A DNA stretch of 64,000 nucleotides, from the NCBI GenBank assembly GCA_041586155.1, contig JBFHAT010000004.1:1-64000 (forward strand), written 5' to 3'. The translations under genes and the position numbers were made by a program. This document shows positions 8,118 through 15,869 of the stretch, piece after piece. This DNA is from JBFGJH01 sp041586155. Lineage in GTDB: Bacteria > Actinomycetota > Acidimicrobiia > Spongiisociales > JAENVV01. The notes below the pieces were generated by a model. That model worked only from the letters and a program-made list of their open reading frames with translations, was not told the origin of the DNA and did not search any database. Numbering within the stretch: the stretch's first letter is position 1; each line of letters starts with the position of its first letter.

Positions 8118-9032
8118 ATGGTCACCACCCACTCAGCCGTGCCTGACCCCCGCAATGCGGATGTGCTCGTGTATGTCGACGGTGCGTACGTGCCCCGGGA
8201 CCAGGCAGCCGTTTCCGTGTTCGACTCGGCCTTCACCGTCGGAGACGGAGTTTGGGAGGGAATGCGAGTCCAACGCGGGCGCATTGCGTTCTTGGACCGC
8301 CACCTGGACAGACTCTTCCACGCGTCGACCGTCACCGGCATCGATCTGGGGATGGATCGGGCCGACATGACCGACCTCCTCTATGCGGTGCTCCGCCGCA
8401 ACACGATGGACGATGGCGCGCACATCAGGCTCATGGTGTCTCGCGGGGTCAAGTCGACCCCGTCGCAACATCCCTCGAACCTCGTCGCAGGCCCAACGGT
8501 TGTGATCATCGCCGAGTTCAAAGAGGCCGACCCTCGTGCGTGGGAGCGGGGCATCCGCCTACACACCTCGAGCATCAGGCGACCACCACCCGACACCTTG
8601 GATCAACGGATCAACAGCCACTCCAAGCTCCATGAAGTGATGGCGCTGCGGGAGGCCACCGCCGCCGGGGCGGATGAGGCGCTGATGCTGGATGTGCACG
8701 GCTACGTCGCCACCTGCAATGCCACTCATTTCTTCATGGTTTCGGCCGACGAGGTGTGGACCTCGACGGGCGAGCATTGTTTGGCCGGGATCACCAGGTC
8801 GGTGGTGGTGGACCTCTGCCTCGACCACGGCATCCCCATCCATCAGGCCGAATTCACTCCCCAAGACGCCCGCCTGGCAGATGAGGCGTTTGTGACTGGC
8901 ACGTTCGGCGGACTGACGCCTGTCGCGGCGATCGATCGAGTCGATCTGCCCCGCCGGCCGGGTCCGATGACGACCAGGCTGCGCGATCTCTACCGGTCGG
9001 CTGTCGAAGCCGACATCGCTGCTCGTGCCTGA
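8118..9032 (+). CDS. Class IV PLP aminotransferase (branched-chain or D-amino acid type)
   Basis: A 304-residue fold-type IV aminotransferase. The N-terminal half contains SVFDSAFTVGDGVWEGMR, typical of the family. The PLP lysine is Lys170 in NSHSKLHEVM. The cofactor-phosphate region is seen in ADEALMLDVHGYVATCNATHFF and GITRSVV. Members transaminate branched-chain amino acids, D-alanine or aminodeoxychorismate; the sequence alone does not settle which, though it looks most like the IlvE and DAAT groups. It overlaps the following sulfotransferase-like gene by 8 nt, so the two are likely co-expressed and may act on the same metabolite. No isoleucine or valine synthesis genes are nearby. Confidence 0.8.
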   Translation: MVTTHSAVPDPRNADVLVYVDGAYVPRDQAAVSVFDSAFTVGDGVWEGMRVQRGRIAFLDRHLDRLFHASTVTGIDLGMDRADMTDLLYAVLRRNTMDDGAHIRLMVSRGVKSTPSQHPSNLVAGPTVVIIAEFKEADPRAWERGIRLHTSSIRRPPPDTLDQRINSHSKLHEVMALREATAAGADEALMLDVHGYVATCNATHFFMVSADEVWTSTGEHCLAGITRSVVVDLCLDHGIPIHQAEFTPQDARLADEAFVTGTFGGLTPVAAIDRVDLPRRPGPMTTRLRDLYRSAVEADIAARA

Positions 9033-9750
9033 GCAGGTCCGCATCTCGATGTGGTCGGGCCCCCGCAACATCTCCACGACGCTGATGTACTCCTTTGCCC
9101 AGCGGTCCGATACGGAAGTCGTGGATGAGCCGCTCTATGCCCACTACCTCGCACGCCTGCCCGAAGTCGAGCACCCGGGCCGAGACGAGATCTTGGCAAC
9201 CCACGACGCCGACGCCGAGCGGGTGATTGCCGACCTGATGTCGGGCGGGAACACGCCAGTGCGGTTCTTCAAGAACATGGCTCACCATCTGGAGCCGTTC
9301 GACGATTGGGATTTCTTGGCTGCATTCCGCAACGTGCTCCTCACGCGCCACCCTCAGAGCGTGATTCGCTCGTTCACGAGACAGGTGGCAAATCCGCAAA
9401 TACGCGATCTCGGATACCAGCACCAGGCCGAGATCCTGGACTGGATGATCACCAACCGACAGGACCCGATCGTTGTCGAGTCGTCCATCTTGCTCGCCGA
9501 TCCGCCGGGGATCCTCGCCGAGCTGTGTGCCCGCCTGGGCATCGGGTGGGACCCGGCGATGCTGAGCTGGCCGGCGGGCCCACGTCCTGAGGACGGCGTG
9601 TGGGCCAAGTTCTGGTACCACAATGTGCACACGTCGACCGGGTTCGAAGCGCCCCGTCCACGTCGGCCACTCGACGATCGGCTGCAGCCCCTGCTCGATG
9701 AGGCGATGCCCTTTTACGAGTCGTTGCGACGGTACGCCATCGGGTCGTGA
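9025..9750 (+). CDS. Sulfotransferase-like P-loop protein
   Basis: A 241-residue protein of the sulfotransferase fold. SMWSGPRNISTTLMYSF (about 8-24) corresponds to the PAPS 5'-phosphosulfate loop, and LLTRHPQSVIRSFTRQ (about 110-125) to the 3'-phosphate-binding Arg and Ser. The family transfers sulfate from PAPS, but many bacterial members are untested. The GTG at 9025 lies inside the aminotransferase gene; ATG 9049 is an alternative start. The tight coupling to a class IV aminotransferase suggests a shared substrate or product. The 3' end overlaps the convergent ProX gene by 37 nt. Confidence 0.7.
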   Translation: MPEQVRISMWSGPRNISTTLMYSFAQRSDTEVVDEPLYAHYLARLPEVEHPGRDEILATHDADAERVIADLMSGGNTPVRFFKNMAHHLEPFDDWDFLAAFRNVLLTRHPQSVIRSFTRQVANPQIRDLGYQHQAEILDWMITNRQDPIVVESSILLADPPGILAELCARLGIGWDPAMLSWPAGPRPEDGVWAKFWYHNVHTSTGFEAPRPRRPLDDRLQPLLDEAMPFYESLRRYAIGS

Positions 9751-10241
9751 CCATCGATCGACAGATCGAGGAGCCGAGTGGGATGACGGTGTGCGGCCAG
9801 CAGATCGATCAGGTCGGATGTCGCCAGCACGACCGTCGCGTCGTTGGTGAGCGGATGCACCGCGATCGTGCCACCGACCGTGCGGTCGAGATGAAACTCG
9901 ATGTCGGCGGGGTCGGCGTTGAGGAGGCCGAGGGGGCTCACCGCTCCCGGCTCTACACCCAACAGTGACCGCAGCCGATCGGCAGATGCGAATGACAGCG
10001 ACCCAGAACCTGCCAATTGGCGGCGAAGTGTTTTCAGCTCGATGTGCGCGTCCTCGTGAGCGGTGACGAGGAATGTCCGGCGCTTCTTGTCTCGGAGGAG
10101 GAGATTCTTCACATGCGTCGCATCGATCTCACCCCGCAGTCGTTTCGAGTCATCCACCGTCATCAGCGGCGGATGCCGGATCACCTCATGGGCGATGGCC
10201 GACTCATTCAAAAGCTGCAATAGAGAGCGAGGATCGTGCAC
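9714..10241 (-). CDS. YbaK/ProX-type aminoacyl-tRNA deacylase
   Basis: This 175-residue protein matches trans-editing factors that remove alanine from mischarged tRNA-Pro (the PrdX/ProXp-ala group). Visible motifs are IRHPPLMTVDD (substrate-loop His and Pro), the lysine-bearing KNLLLRDKKRRTF, and GVEPGAVSPLGLLN. I place the start at GTG 10241 because TAGCCT lies 7 nt upstream of it, which is leaderless spacing. ATG 10247 would lie before the expected transcription start. It is divergent from proline dehydrogenase, so a proline-related grouping is possible. Confidence 0.8.
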   Translation of the reverse strand: MHDPRSLLQLLNESAIAHEVIRHPPLMTVDDSKRLRGEIDATHVKNLLLRDKKRRTFLVTAHEDAHIELKTLRRQLAGSGSLSFASADRLRSLLGVEPGAVSPLGLLNADPADIEFHLDRTVGGTIAVHPLTNDATVVLATSDLIDLLAAHRHPTRLLDLSIDGHDPMAYRRNDS

Positions 10242-10248
10242 GCTCATG

Positions 10249-10254
10249 AGGCTA
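10249..10254 (-). promoter_or_regulatory. Candidate -10 of a leaderless ProX transcript
   Basis: TAGCCT on the minus strand lies 7 nt before GTG 10241 and only 1 nt before ATG 10247. It therefore decides between the two starts if it is the real promoter. Confidence 0.4.
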
Positions 10255-10306
10255 GAAGGAACGAAGCAGCGGCGAAGATGTCTGCTGGGCTGCTCGACGC
10301 GATCCC

Positions 10307-10312
10307 TATGCT
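10307..10312 (+). promoter_or_regulatory. Candidate -10 of a leaderless proline dehydrogenase transcript
   Basis: TATGCT lies 6 nt before the ATG at 10319. It is divergent from the ProX promoter, with predicted starts about 78 nt apart. Confidence 0.45.
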
Positions 10313-10318
10313 GGCTCC

Positions 10319-11626
10319 ATGACGTCGCCGTCCTCCCAGCGTGTGCGACAACTCGCGGTAGCGCTCGCTCCACGCCAGACGCTGTCACCCCATGAGCAGG
10401 CGATGAAGCTCCTCGTCAAGTACCCCGAGCTGCGGGTGCAGCTGTTCCGATTCATCGAGTCCTTTCCAGCATTGGAGAGCAACGATGAGATCGCCCGTCA
10501 TCTGTACGAGTACCTCGACCACCCCGCCACTCCGGAATGGCTTCGCCGATCGGTCGAGCTGGCCTCGCGGTTCGGTCTCGGACGGACGGTCGCCGCTCGG
10601 ACGGCCGGTCTCGCCATCGAGTTCATGGGTCGGAACTTCATCGCGGGCACCGACGGCCGCGACGCCGTCCCACTGCTCCGTCGGTTCTGGTCGAAGGGAG
10701 TTGGCACCATCGTCGATGCGCTGGGTGAGAAGATCGTGAGCGACAGCGAGGCCGAGCATTACCTGGGCCGAGTGATCGACATCGTCGAGCATGCCGGGAC
10801 AGAGTCCGCCGACTGGGAGCCCCAACCGCATCTTGCCGTCGACCACCACGGCGAGCTTCCGAGAGTGGCCGTCGCCATCAAATCAACCGCACTGGCTCCG
10901 GGTTTCGCACCACTCAACGAAGCGGTGGCAATACCCAAGGCACAGCGCCGGGTGGATGTGATCATCCGGGCGGCCGAGCAGCGATCAGTCGGCGTCTGGT
11001 TCGACGTCGAACAGTATTCGACTCTCCAGTTGACCACGGGCCTGTTCGAGTACGCCGTCGAACGGGGCGCGGCCGTCGATCTCGGCATTGTCGTCCAGGC
11101 ATATCTCGTCGACAGTCGCGAGCGTTTGCAGCGATTGCTCGCCTGGGCGGCGACCCTGGATCGACCGGTCGGAATCCGTCTCGTCAAAGGGGCGTACTGG
11201 GACTACGAGACCGTCATCGCCAAGGCGCACGGATGGCCGGTCCCGGTCTACGAGGACAAGCGCGCCACAGACGCAAACTTCATTGCGTGCGCGTCCTTGA
11301 TGCTGGAAGCGGCGGACATCATTCGGCCCGCGTTCGCCTCTCACAACCTCCGTTCGCTTGCCTGGGTCATCGCCGCCGCCGAGGCCAGGGGTCTCCCACC
11401 AAACGCGATCGAGGTACAAACGCTCTTCGGGATGGCACCCCAACTACCGCTCGCTCTTCGAGACCTGGGCTACCGGAGCCGGGTATACGCACCAATCGGG
11501 GAGCTCATCCCTGGCATGTCCTACCTCGTCCGGCGACTTCTGGAGAACACGAGCAACGAGAGCTTCCTGCGTCAGCAACTCGCCGCGCCGCTCGCCGACC
11601 TGCTTGCAGAAGAGGTAACGGTCTGA
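10319..11626 (+). CDS. Proline dehydrogenase
   Basis: A 435-residue FAD-dependent enzyme that oxidises proline to pyrroline-5-carboxylate, the first step of proline catabolism. The barrel motifs are clear: DVEQYSTLQLTTGLFEYA, RLVKGAYWDYE (about 289-299), FASHNLRSLAWV, and the C-terminal YAPIGELIPGMSYLVRRLLE, whose two arginines bind the proline carboxylate, followed by NTSNESF. The N-terminal 150 residues form a helical arm like that of the PutA proline dehydrogenase region. It overlaps the P5C dehydrogenase by one base (TGATG), giving a split PutA-like arrangement on two polypeptides. Confidence 0.93.
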   Translation: MTSPSSQRVRQLAVALAPRQTLSPHEQAMKLLVKYPELRVQLFRFIESFPALESNDEIARHLYEYLDHPATPEWLRRSVELASRFGLGRTVAARTAGLAIEFMGRNFIAGTDGRDAVPLLRRFWSKGVGTIVDALGEKIVSDSEAEHYLGRVIDIVEHAGTESADWEPQPHLAVDHHGELPRVAVAIKSTALAPGFAPLNEAVAIPKAQRRVDVIIRAAEQRSVGVWFDVEQYSTLQLTTGLFEYAVERGAAVDLGIVVQAYLVDSRERLQRLLAWAATLDRPVGIRLVKGAYWDYETVIAKAHGWPVPVYEDKRATDANFIACASLMLEAADIIRPAFASHNLRSLAWVIAAAEARGLPPNAIEVQTLFGMAPQLPLALRDLGYRSRVYAPIGELIPGMSYLVRRLLENTSNESFLRQQLAAPLADLLAEEVTV

Positions 11627-13236
11627 TGTACGAGCCGGAGCCCATCCGCTTCTGGCAGGACCCCGCTGTCGTCGAGACCTTTCGCCGAGAGGTCAATGCG
11701 GTGGATGAAGGGCCCGTTGTCCATGTCCCGATGGTGATCGAGCGTCCGATGACCAGCGACGAGAAGATCGCATCGGTCGACCCCGCCGATCCGGACCGTC
11801 TCATCGCAGAAGCGGCCAGCGCTTCGACGGAGGAGGTCGATCGTGCGGTGGCATCGTGTGCGGCCGTGCAGGACGAGTGGGCTGCGATTCCCATGCCCGA
11901 CCGGACGCGGCTGGTGCGGAGCATGGCCGACTGGATGCGCACCCATCGGGATCATCTCGCTGCGAGGCAGGTTTTCGAGGCCGGGAAACCTTGGAGCGAG
12001 GCGGATGCCGACGTTTGCGAGGCGATCGACTTCTGCATGTACTACGCAGAGATGGCAGAACGCCTGGCGGCCGGTGAGCCGGTGTTGTCGCCGCCGGGTG
12101 AACGCAATGAGATGTTCTACCGGCCACGGGGCGTCACCGCAGTCATCGGACCGTGGAACTTCCCGTTCGCCATTCCGACGGGTATGACGGTTGCTGCGTT
12201 GGTCGCCGGCAACACGGTGTGCCTCAAGCCGGCCGAACAGACGCCATGGATCGCATATGGGATCGTCGAGGCGGCCCTTGGTGCAGGTGTGCCGGAGGAG
12301 GTGCTGGCGTTTCTGCCGGGTGAAGGTGAAGTGGCGGGGGCACGACTGGTCGATCATCCCGATGTCGCCACCATCGCATTCACGGGGTCGCGCCAAGTCG
12401 GGTTCTCGATTCTCGAAGCGGTTGGAACCGTGAGGCCAGGACAGGTGCAGATCAAGCGAGCGATCACCGAGCTCGGAGGCAAGAATGCAATGTTCATCGA
12501 CGCCGACGCCGATCTCGACGACGCCATCCCCGCGGTTGCTGCGTCGAGCTTCGGGTTCGCCGGCCAGAAGTGTTCAGCCGCCTCGCGTCTGGTCGTGTAC
12601 GAGGATCAGGCGGACCAGGTGGTGGACAGGCTGATCGCACATGCCGAAACCCTCGTGGTCGGACATCCGAGGGCACCCGAGACGACGGTAGGTCCCGTGG
12701 TCGACGAGGAAGCGCACGCTCGGCTGCTCGCAGCGATCCGTGACACCCAAGGCCGGGTGCGGTACCAACACGGCGACGTACCCGAGCGGGGCTGGTTCGT
12801 GCCGCCCACCATCGTGGACCGGGTGCCGGACGATGATCCGCTGGTGACGCAAGAGCAGTTCGGTCCGATTCTGGCGGTCCAGCCCGCCACCGACCTCGAC
12901 CACGTCGTCGAGCTGATGAACCGATCGGACTTTGCACTGACCGCCGGCATCTTCTCCCGGTCGCCGCAGGTCATCGCCCGGCTACCGGCTCGGATCGCCG
13001 CCGGAAACATCTACATCAATCGAGCGATCACCGGAGCGGTGGTCGGCCGCCAGCCATTTGGTGGCTTCCGACATTCCGGCGTGGGCGCCAAAGCCGGTGG
13101 CCCCGATTACCTGAAGCACTTCTGTGACGCCGTCGTGGTCACGGAGAACACGCTTCGGCAGGGATTCGCCGCGGACCAGCTCCTGGCCACCGAGCGCGGT
13201 CGCGTGCCAATTGTTTCAGAACGAGAGCACGAGTGA
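11626..13236 (+). CDS. 1-Pyrroline-5-carboxylate (glutamate semialdehyde) dehydrogenase
   Basis: A 536-residue aldehyde dehydrogenase that oxidises glutamate semialdehyde to glutamate with NAD. Key elements are GPWNFPFAIPTGMT, KPAEQTPW, the NAD site FTGSRQVG, the general base in ELGGKN (Glu282), the nucleophile in GFAGQKCSAASR (Cys316), and EQFGPILAV. PFGGFRHSGVGAKAGGPDYL near the C terminus is typical of the P5C dehydrogenase branch. I chose ATG 11626 because it overlaps the proline dehydrogenase stop by one base. Together the two genes convert proline to glutamate. Confidence 0.93.
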   Translation: MYEPEPIRFWQDPAVVETFRREVNAVDEGPVVHVPMVIERPMTSDEKIASVDPADPDRLIAEAASASTEEVDRAVASCAAVQDEWAAIPMPDRTRLVRSMADWMRTHRDHLAARQVFEAGKPWSEADADVCEAIDFCMYYAEMAERLAAGEPVLSPPGERNEMFYRPRGVTAVIGPWNFPFAIPTGMTVAALVAGNTVCLKPAEQTPWIAYGIVEAALGAGVPEEVLAFLPGEGEVAGARLVDHPDVATIAFTGSRQVGFSILEAVGTVRPGQVQIKRAITELGGKNAMFIDADADLDDAIPAVAASSFGFAGQKCSAASRLVVYEDQADQVVDRLIAHAETLVVGHPRAPETTVGPVVDEEAHARLLAAIRDTQGRVRYQHGDVPERGWFVPPTIVDRVPDDDPLVTQEQFGPILAVQPATDLDHVVELMNRSDFALTAGIFSRSPQVIARLPARIAAGNIYINRAITGAVVGRQPFGGFRHSGVGAKAGGPDYLKHFCDAVVVTENTLRQGFAADQLLATERGRVPIVSEREHE

Positions 13237-13309
13237 AATCGCGCCGTTAGAGTGTTGCGACGACGCGTTCGCGCGCGTCTTCAATACCAGAACAGACACC
13301 CGTCCACGC

Positions 13310-13316
13310 AAGGAGG
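13310..13316 (+). promoter_or_regulatory. Strong ribosome binding site that fixes a TTG start
   Basis: AAGGAGG is followed by 6 nt and then TTG 13323, giving a full-length lipoprotein signal peptide. An inverted repeat, GACGCG with CGCGTC (13262-13279), lies in the same leader. Confidence 0.8.
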
Positions 13317-13322
13317 CCAAAG

Positions 13323-14699
13323 TTGCAGAGACGGAAGTTGATCCACTTGTTTGCCATCTTGAGCGTATTCGCGCTCATCGTGGCAGCCTGTGGAACCACA
13401 GAGACCACTGAGGCGCCGGCAGGCACCGACGCTCCGGCGACCACCGAGGCGCCACCGGAGACGGAAGCTCCGGCGACGACGGCACCACCGGAAACCGAAG
13501 CACCGGACACGACCATGGCCGGTGGCGAGCTCGGCGTTGTCGAGGTTGGCGCTGGCGAGGACATTCAGATCCGTTCGCTCCAGGCCATCTCCGGCGACGT
13601 GGCGTTCTTGGGGATCCCCAATCAGCGCGGTATCGAGCTGGCGATCAACGACTACGGTCCGATCAAGGGACACGACGTCAGCCTGGGCACTCCGCTCGAT
13701 GACCTCTGCTCCAACGATGGTGGCCAGGCGGCCGCGCAAACGATCGTGGCAGACGAGGACGTCGTCGGTGTGATCGGGACGAGCTGCTCGGGCGCCGCCA
13801 CGGCGGCCATGCCGCTCATCTCGGCGGCTGGGATGGTGATGATCTCGCCGTCCAACACGTCACCATCGCTGACGTCGGACCTGGCCGGTAACGCCAACCC
13901 CGATTATCACCCGGGTTACTACCGCACGGCTCACAACGACCTGTTCCAGGGTCGGGCCGTTGCCGAGTACCTGTTCAACGAAGCAGGCATCACCACCGCG
14001 GCTGCCATCCACGATGGCGATCCGTACACGAACGGCCTCGCGCAGGCGTTCTCCGATGCCTTCGAGGAGCTGGGTGGCACGGTTTCCGTGTTCACCGCCG
14101 TGAACAAGGGTGACACCGACATGGTGCCCGTCCTGACCGAGGTCGCCGCCGGAAGCCCGGAAGCGATCTTCTTCCCGATCTTCATGCCGGAGGGTGGCTT
14201 CATCGTCCAGCAAATCGGCGGCGTGCAAGGACTCGATGACGTGTTGCTGGTAGCGGCCGATGGCTTGCTCACCGACAACTTCCTCGAGCTGCCGGAATCG
14301 GTGGGCGTGATCCTGTCCGGCCCGGACCTGCAGTTCGGCGACAACGCCAGCAGCCTCGGCACCAGCGCCGACGACTTCTTGGCTGCCTACGAAGCCGAGT
14401 ACGGCGAGGCCCCGAGCGCACCCTTCTGGGCGCACTCGTACGACGCCACCGTCATGCTCTTGACAGCCATCGATCAGGTGGCGGTCGAGGACGGTGACAC
14501 CCTCGTCATCGACCGGCAAGCGGTCCGGGACGCGCTCAGTTCGCTGGGCGATTTCGCGGGCATCACTGGAACGCTCACCTGCGACGACTTCGGCGACTGT
14601 GGATCTCAGCGGATCACCATCGTCGAGCATCTCGAAGGCGAGACGACCGCGGGTGAGGTTGGAGAGAACGTCATCTTCAGCTTCGCACCGAGCGAGTAA
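13323..14699 (+). CDS. Branched-chain amino acid ABC transporter binding lipoprotein (LivK type)
   Basis: A 458-residue type I periplasmic-binding protein. It starts at TTG and has a lipoprotein signal with lipobox VAAC (Cys23). A Thr/Glu/Ala/Pro linker (about 25-66, repeated TTEAP and ETEAP) presumably spans the cell envelope. The ligand-binding part has the LivK pattern (FLGIPNQRGIELAINDY, GTSCSGAATAAMPL, PSNTSPSLT, FWAHSYDATVML). It is the first gene of a five-gene ABC system and is separated from the permease by a strong hairpin. The ligand may be branched-chain amino acids, urea or a short amide; the sequence does not decide. Confidence 0.9.
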   Translation: MQRRKLIHLFAILSVFALIVAACGTTETTEAPAGTDAPATTEAPPETEAPATTAPPETEAPDTTMAGGELGVVEVGAGEDIQIRSLQAISGDVAFLGIPNQRGIELAINDYGPIKGHDVSLGTPLDDLCSNDGGQAAAQTIVADEDVVGVIGTSCSGAATAAMPLISAAGMVMISPSNTSPSLTSDLAGNANPDYHPGYYRTAHNDLFQGRAVAEYLFNEAGITTAAAIHDGDPYTNGLAQAFSDAFEELGGTVSVFTAVNKGDTDMVPVLTEVAAGSPEAIFFPIFMPEGGFIVQQIGGVQGLDDVLLVAADGLLTDNFLELPESVGVILSGPDLQFGDNASSLGTSADDFLAAYEAEYGEAPSAPFWAHSYDATVMLLTAIDQVAVEDGDTLVIDRQAVRDALSSLGDFAGITGTLTCDDFGDCGSQRITIVEHLEGETTAGEVGENVIFSFAPSE

Positions 14700-14710
14700 C
14701 GACTGTGATC

Positions 14711-14738
14711 GAGGTGGGGCGGGTGACCGCCCCACCTC
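14711..14738 (+). terminator. Intra-operon hairpin between binding protein and permeases
   Basis: A perfect 12-bp stem (14711-14722 with 14727-14738) with a GTGA loop starts 11 nt after the livK stop. It has no T-run and probably acts as a partial terminator or 3'-end stabiliser, so the binding protein is made in excess of the permeases. Confidence 0.65.
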
Positions 14739-14756
14739 ATTCACATCCAAAGGTTC

Positions 14757-15869
14757 ATGACCGCTACCGCAGAGAAGACCACGAGCAACGGCGCCCGTAG
14801 CCGCCTGTCGACCAACTGGGTCGACGGCTTCCTGATGCTCATCCGAGTCGCCGCCGTACTCGTCATCGCCACCGGCCTGGTGGCATTCGTGTACCAATCC
14901 GTGACGGGTACCGGTGGACTGACCGGCCCCGCCTTTCGTGATCTCCTCGTCGCCGGCCTGGCGCAGGGCGCCATGTACGGCCTTCTCGCGCTCGGGTACT
15001 CGATGGTGTACGGCGTCCTGGGGTTCATCAACTTCGCCCATGGCGAGGTCTTCATGTCAGGAGCCGTCGTCAGCTTCTTCATCGCCAACGCGCTGTTCAA
15101 CGCAGGGTGGTGGACCGATGCCTTCCTGCTCTCTCTCGCCATCGTCCTGTTTTCAGCGATGCTGGTGTCGACGGTGGTCGCCGTCCTCATCGAGCGGATC
15201 GCCTACCGTCCGCTGCGCAGCGCCCCTCGGCTGATTCCTCTCATCACCTCGATCGGTGTGTCGTTCTTCTTGCAGAACGCCTTTTTCGGCCTGTTCGGGC
15301 CTGCCGTGAAGAACTACCCGCCCGCTCCTGCTTGGCTCACCGCCCGCCGCTCATTCCTCGGGTTCCAGATCGAAGGCACCAAAGCGCTCGTGATCGTCGT
15401 CGCCGCCGTCTCGTCGGTCGCCCTTTATTTCTTCATCACGCGGACCAGAACCGGCAAGGCGATGCGCGCCGTTGCAGAGGACAAAGAAATCGCAGCGCTC
15501 ATGGGCATCAATGTCGACCGCACCATCGTGACCACCTTCGCCGTCGGCGGCGCCATGGCCGGTGTTGCCGGGCTGGCATGGGCCATCCTGTTCAGAGGCG
15601 TGTCCTTCATCACGGGGTTCATCCCAGGCATCAAGGCTTTCACCGCAGCGGTGGTCGGTGGCATCGGCAACCTCGGCGGAGCGATCGGAGGCGGCGTCTT
15701 TCTCGGCTTGGCCGAGTCGGTGGCACCTCTGGTTGTCCTGGAGCCGCTGGGTGTGGTCGGCGTGAGTCAGCTCAAGGACGCAGTGGCGTTCTCGGTGCTC
15801 GTGCTGGTGCTCGTGTTCCGGCCGCAGGGTTTGTTCGGTGAGCGTCTGTCAGCGGAGGACCGAGTATGA
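14757..15869 (+). CDS. livH: Branched-chain amino acid ABC permease, LivH type
   Basis: A 370-residue membrane permease with about eight to nine helices. Family motifs include GLLALGYSMVYGVLGFINFAHGEVFM, with its conserved NFAHGE, AYRPLRSAPRLIPLITSIG, and RAVAEDKEIAALMGINVDR, the cytoplasmic loop that contacts the ATPase. GGIGNLGGAIGGG lies in the C-terminal half. It is about 70 residues longer at the N terminus than typical LivH. It overlaps livM by 4 nt. Confidence 0.92.
   Translation: MTATAEKTTSNGARSRLSTNWVDGFLMLIRVAAVLVIATGLVAFVYQSVTGTGGLTGPAFRDLLVAGLAQGAMYGLLALGYSMVYGVLGFINFAHGEVFMSGAVVSFFIANALFNAGWWTDAFLLSLAIVLFSAMLVSTVVAVLIERIAYRPLRSAPRLIPLITSIGVSFFLQNAFFGLFGPAVKNYPPAPAWLTARRSFLGFQIEGTKALVIVVAAVSSVALYFFITRTRTGKAMRAVAEDKEIAALMGINVDRTIVTTFAVGGAMAGVAGLAWAILFRGVSFITGFIPGIKAFTAAVVGGIGNLGGAIGGGVFLGLAESVAPLVVLEPLGVVGVSQLKDAVAFSVLVLVLVFRPQGLFGERLSAEDRV

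Noticed and set aside
6283..8118. Possible tRNA or small RNA gene in the intergenic gaps
   Set aside because: The gaps at 6283-6399, 7160-7285 and 7956-8118 contain hairpins and promoters only; no cloverleaf or tRNA T-arm motif (GTTCGAATC-like) was found.
13860..15041. 393-residue minus-strand frame opposite the livK and livH genes
   Set aside because: Covers the binding protein and the permease start; the translation is low in hydrophobic cores and lacks any family motif.
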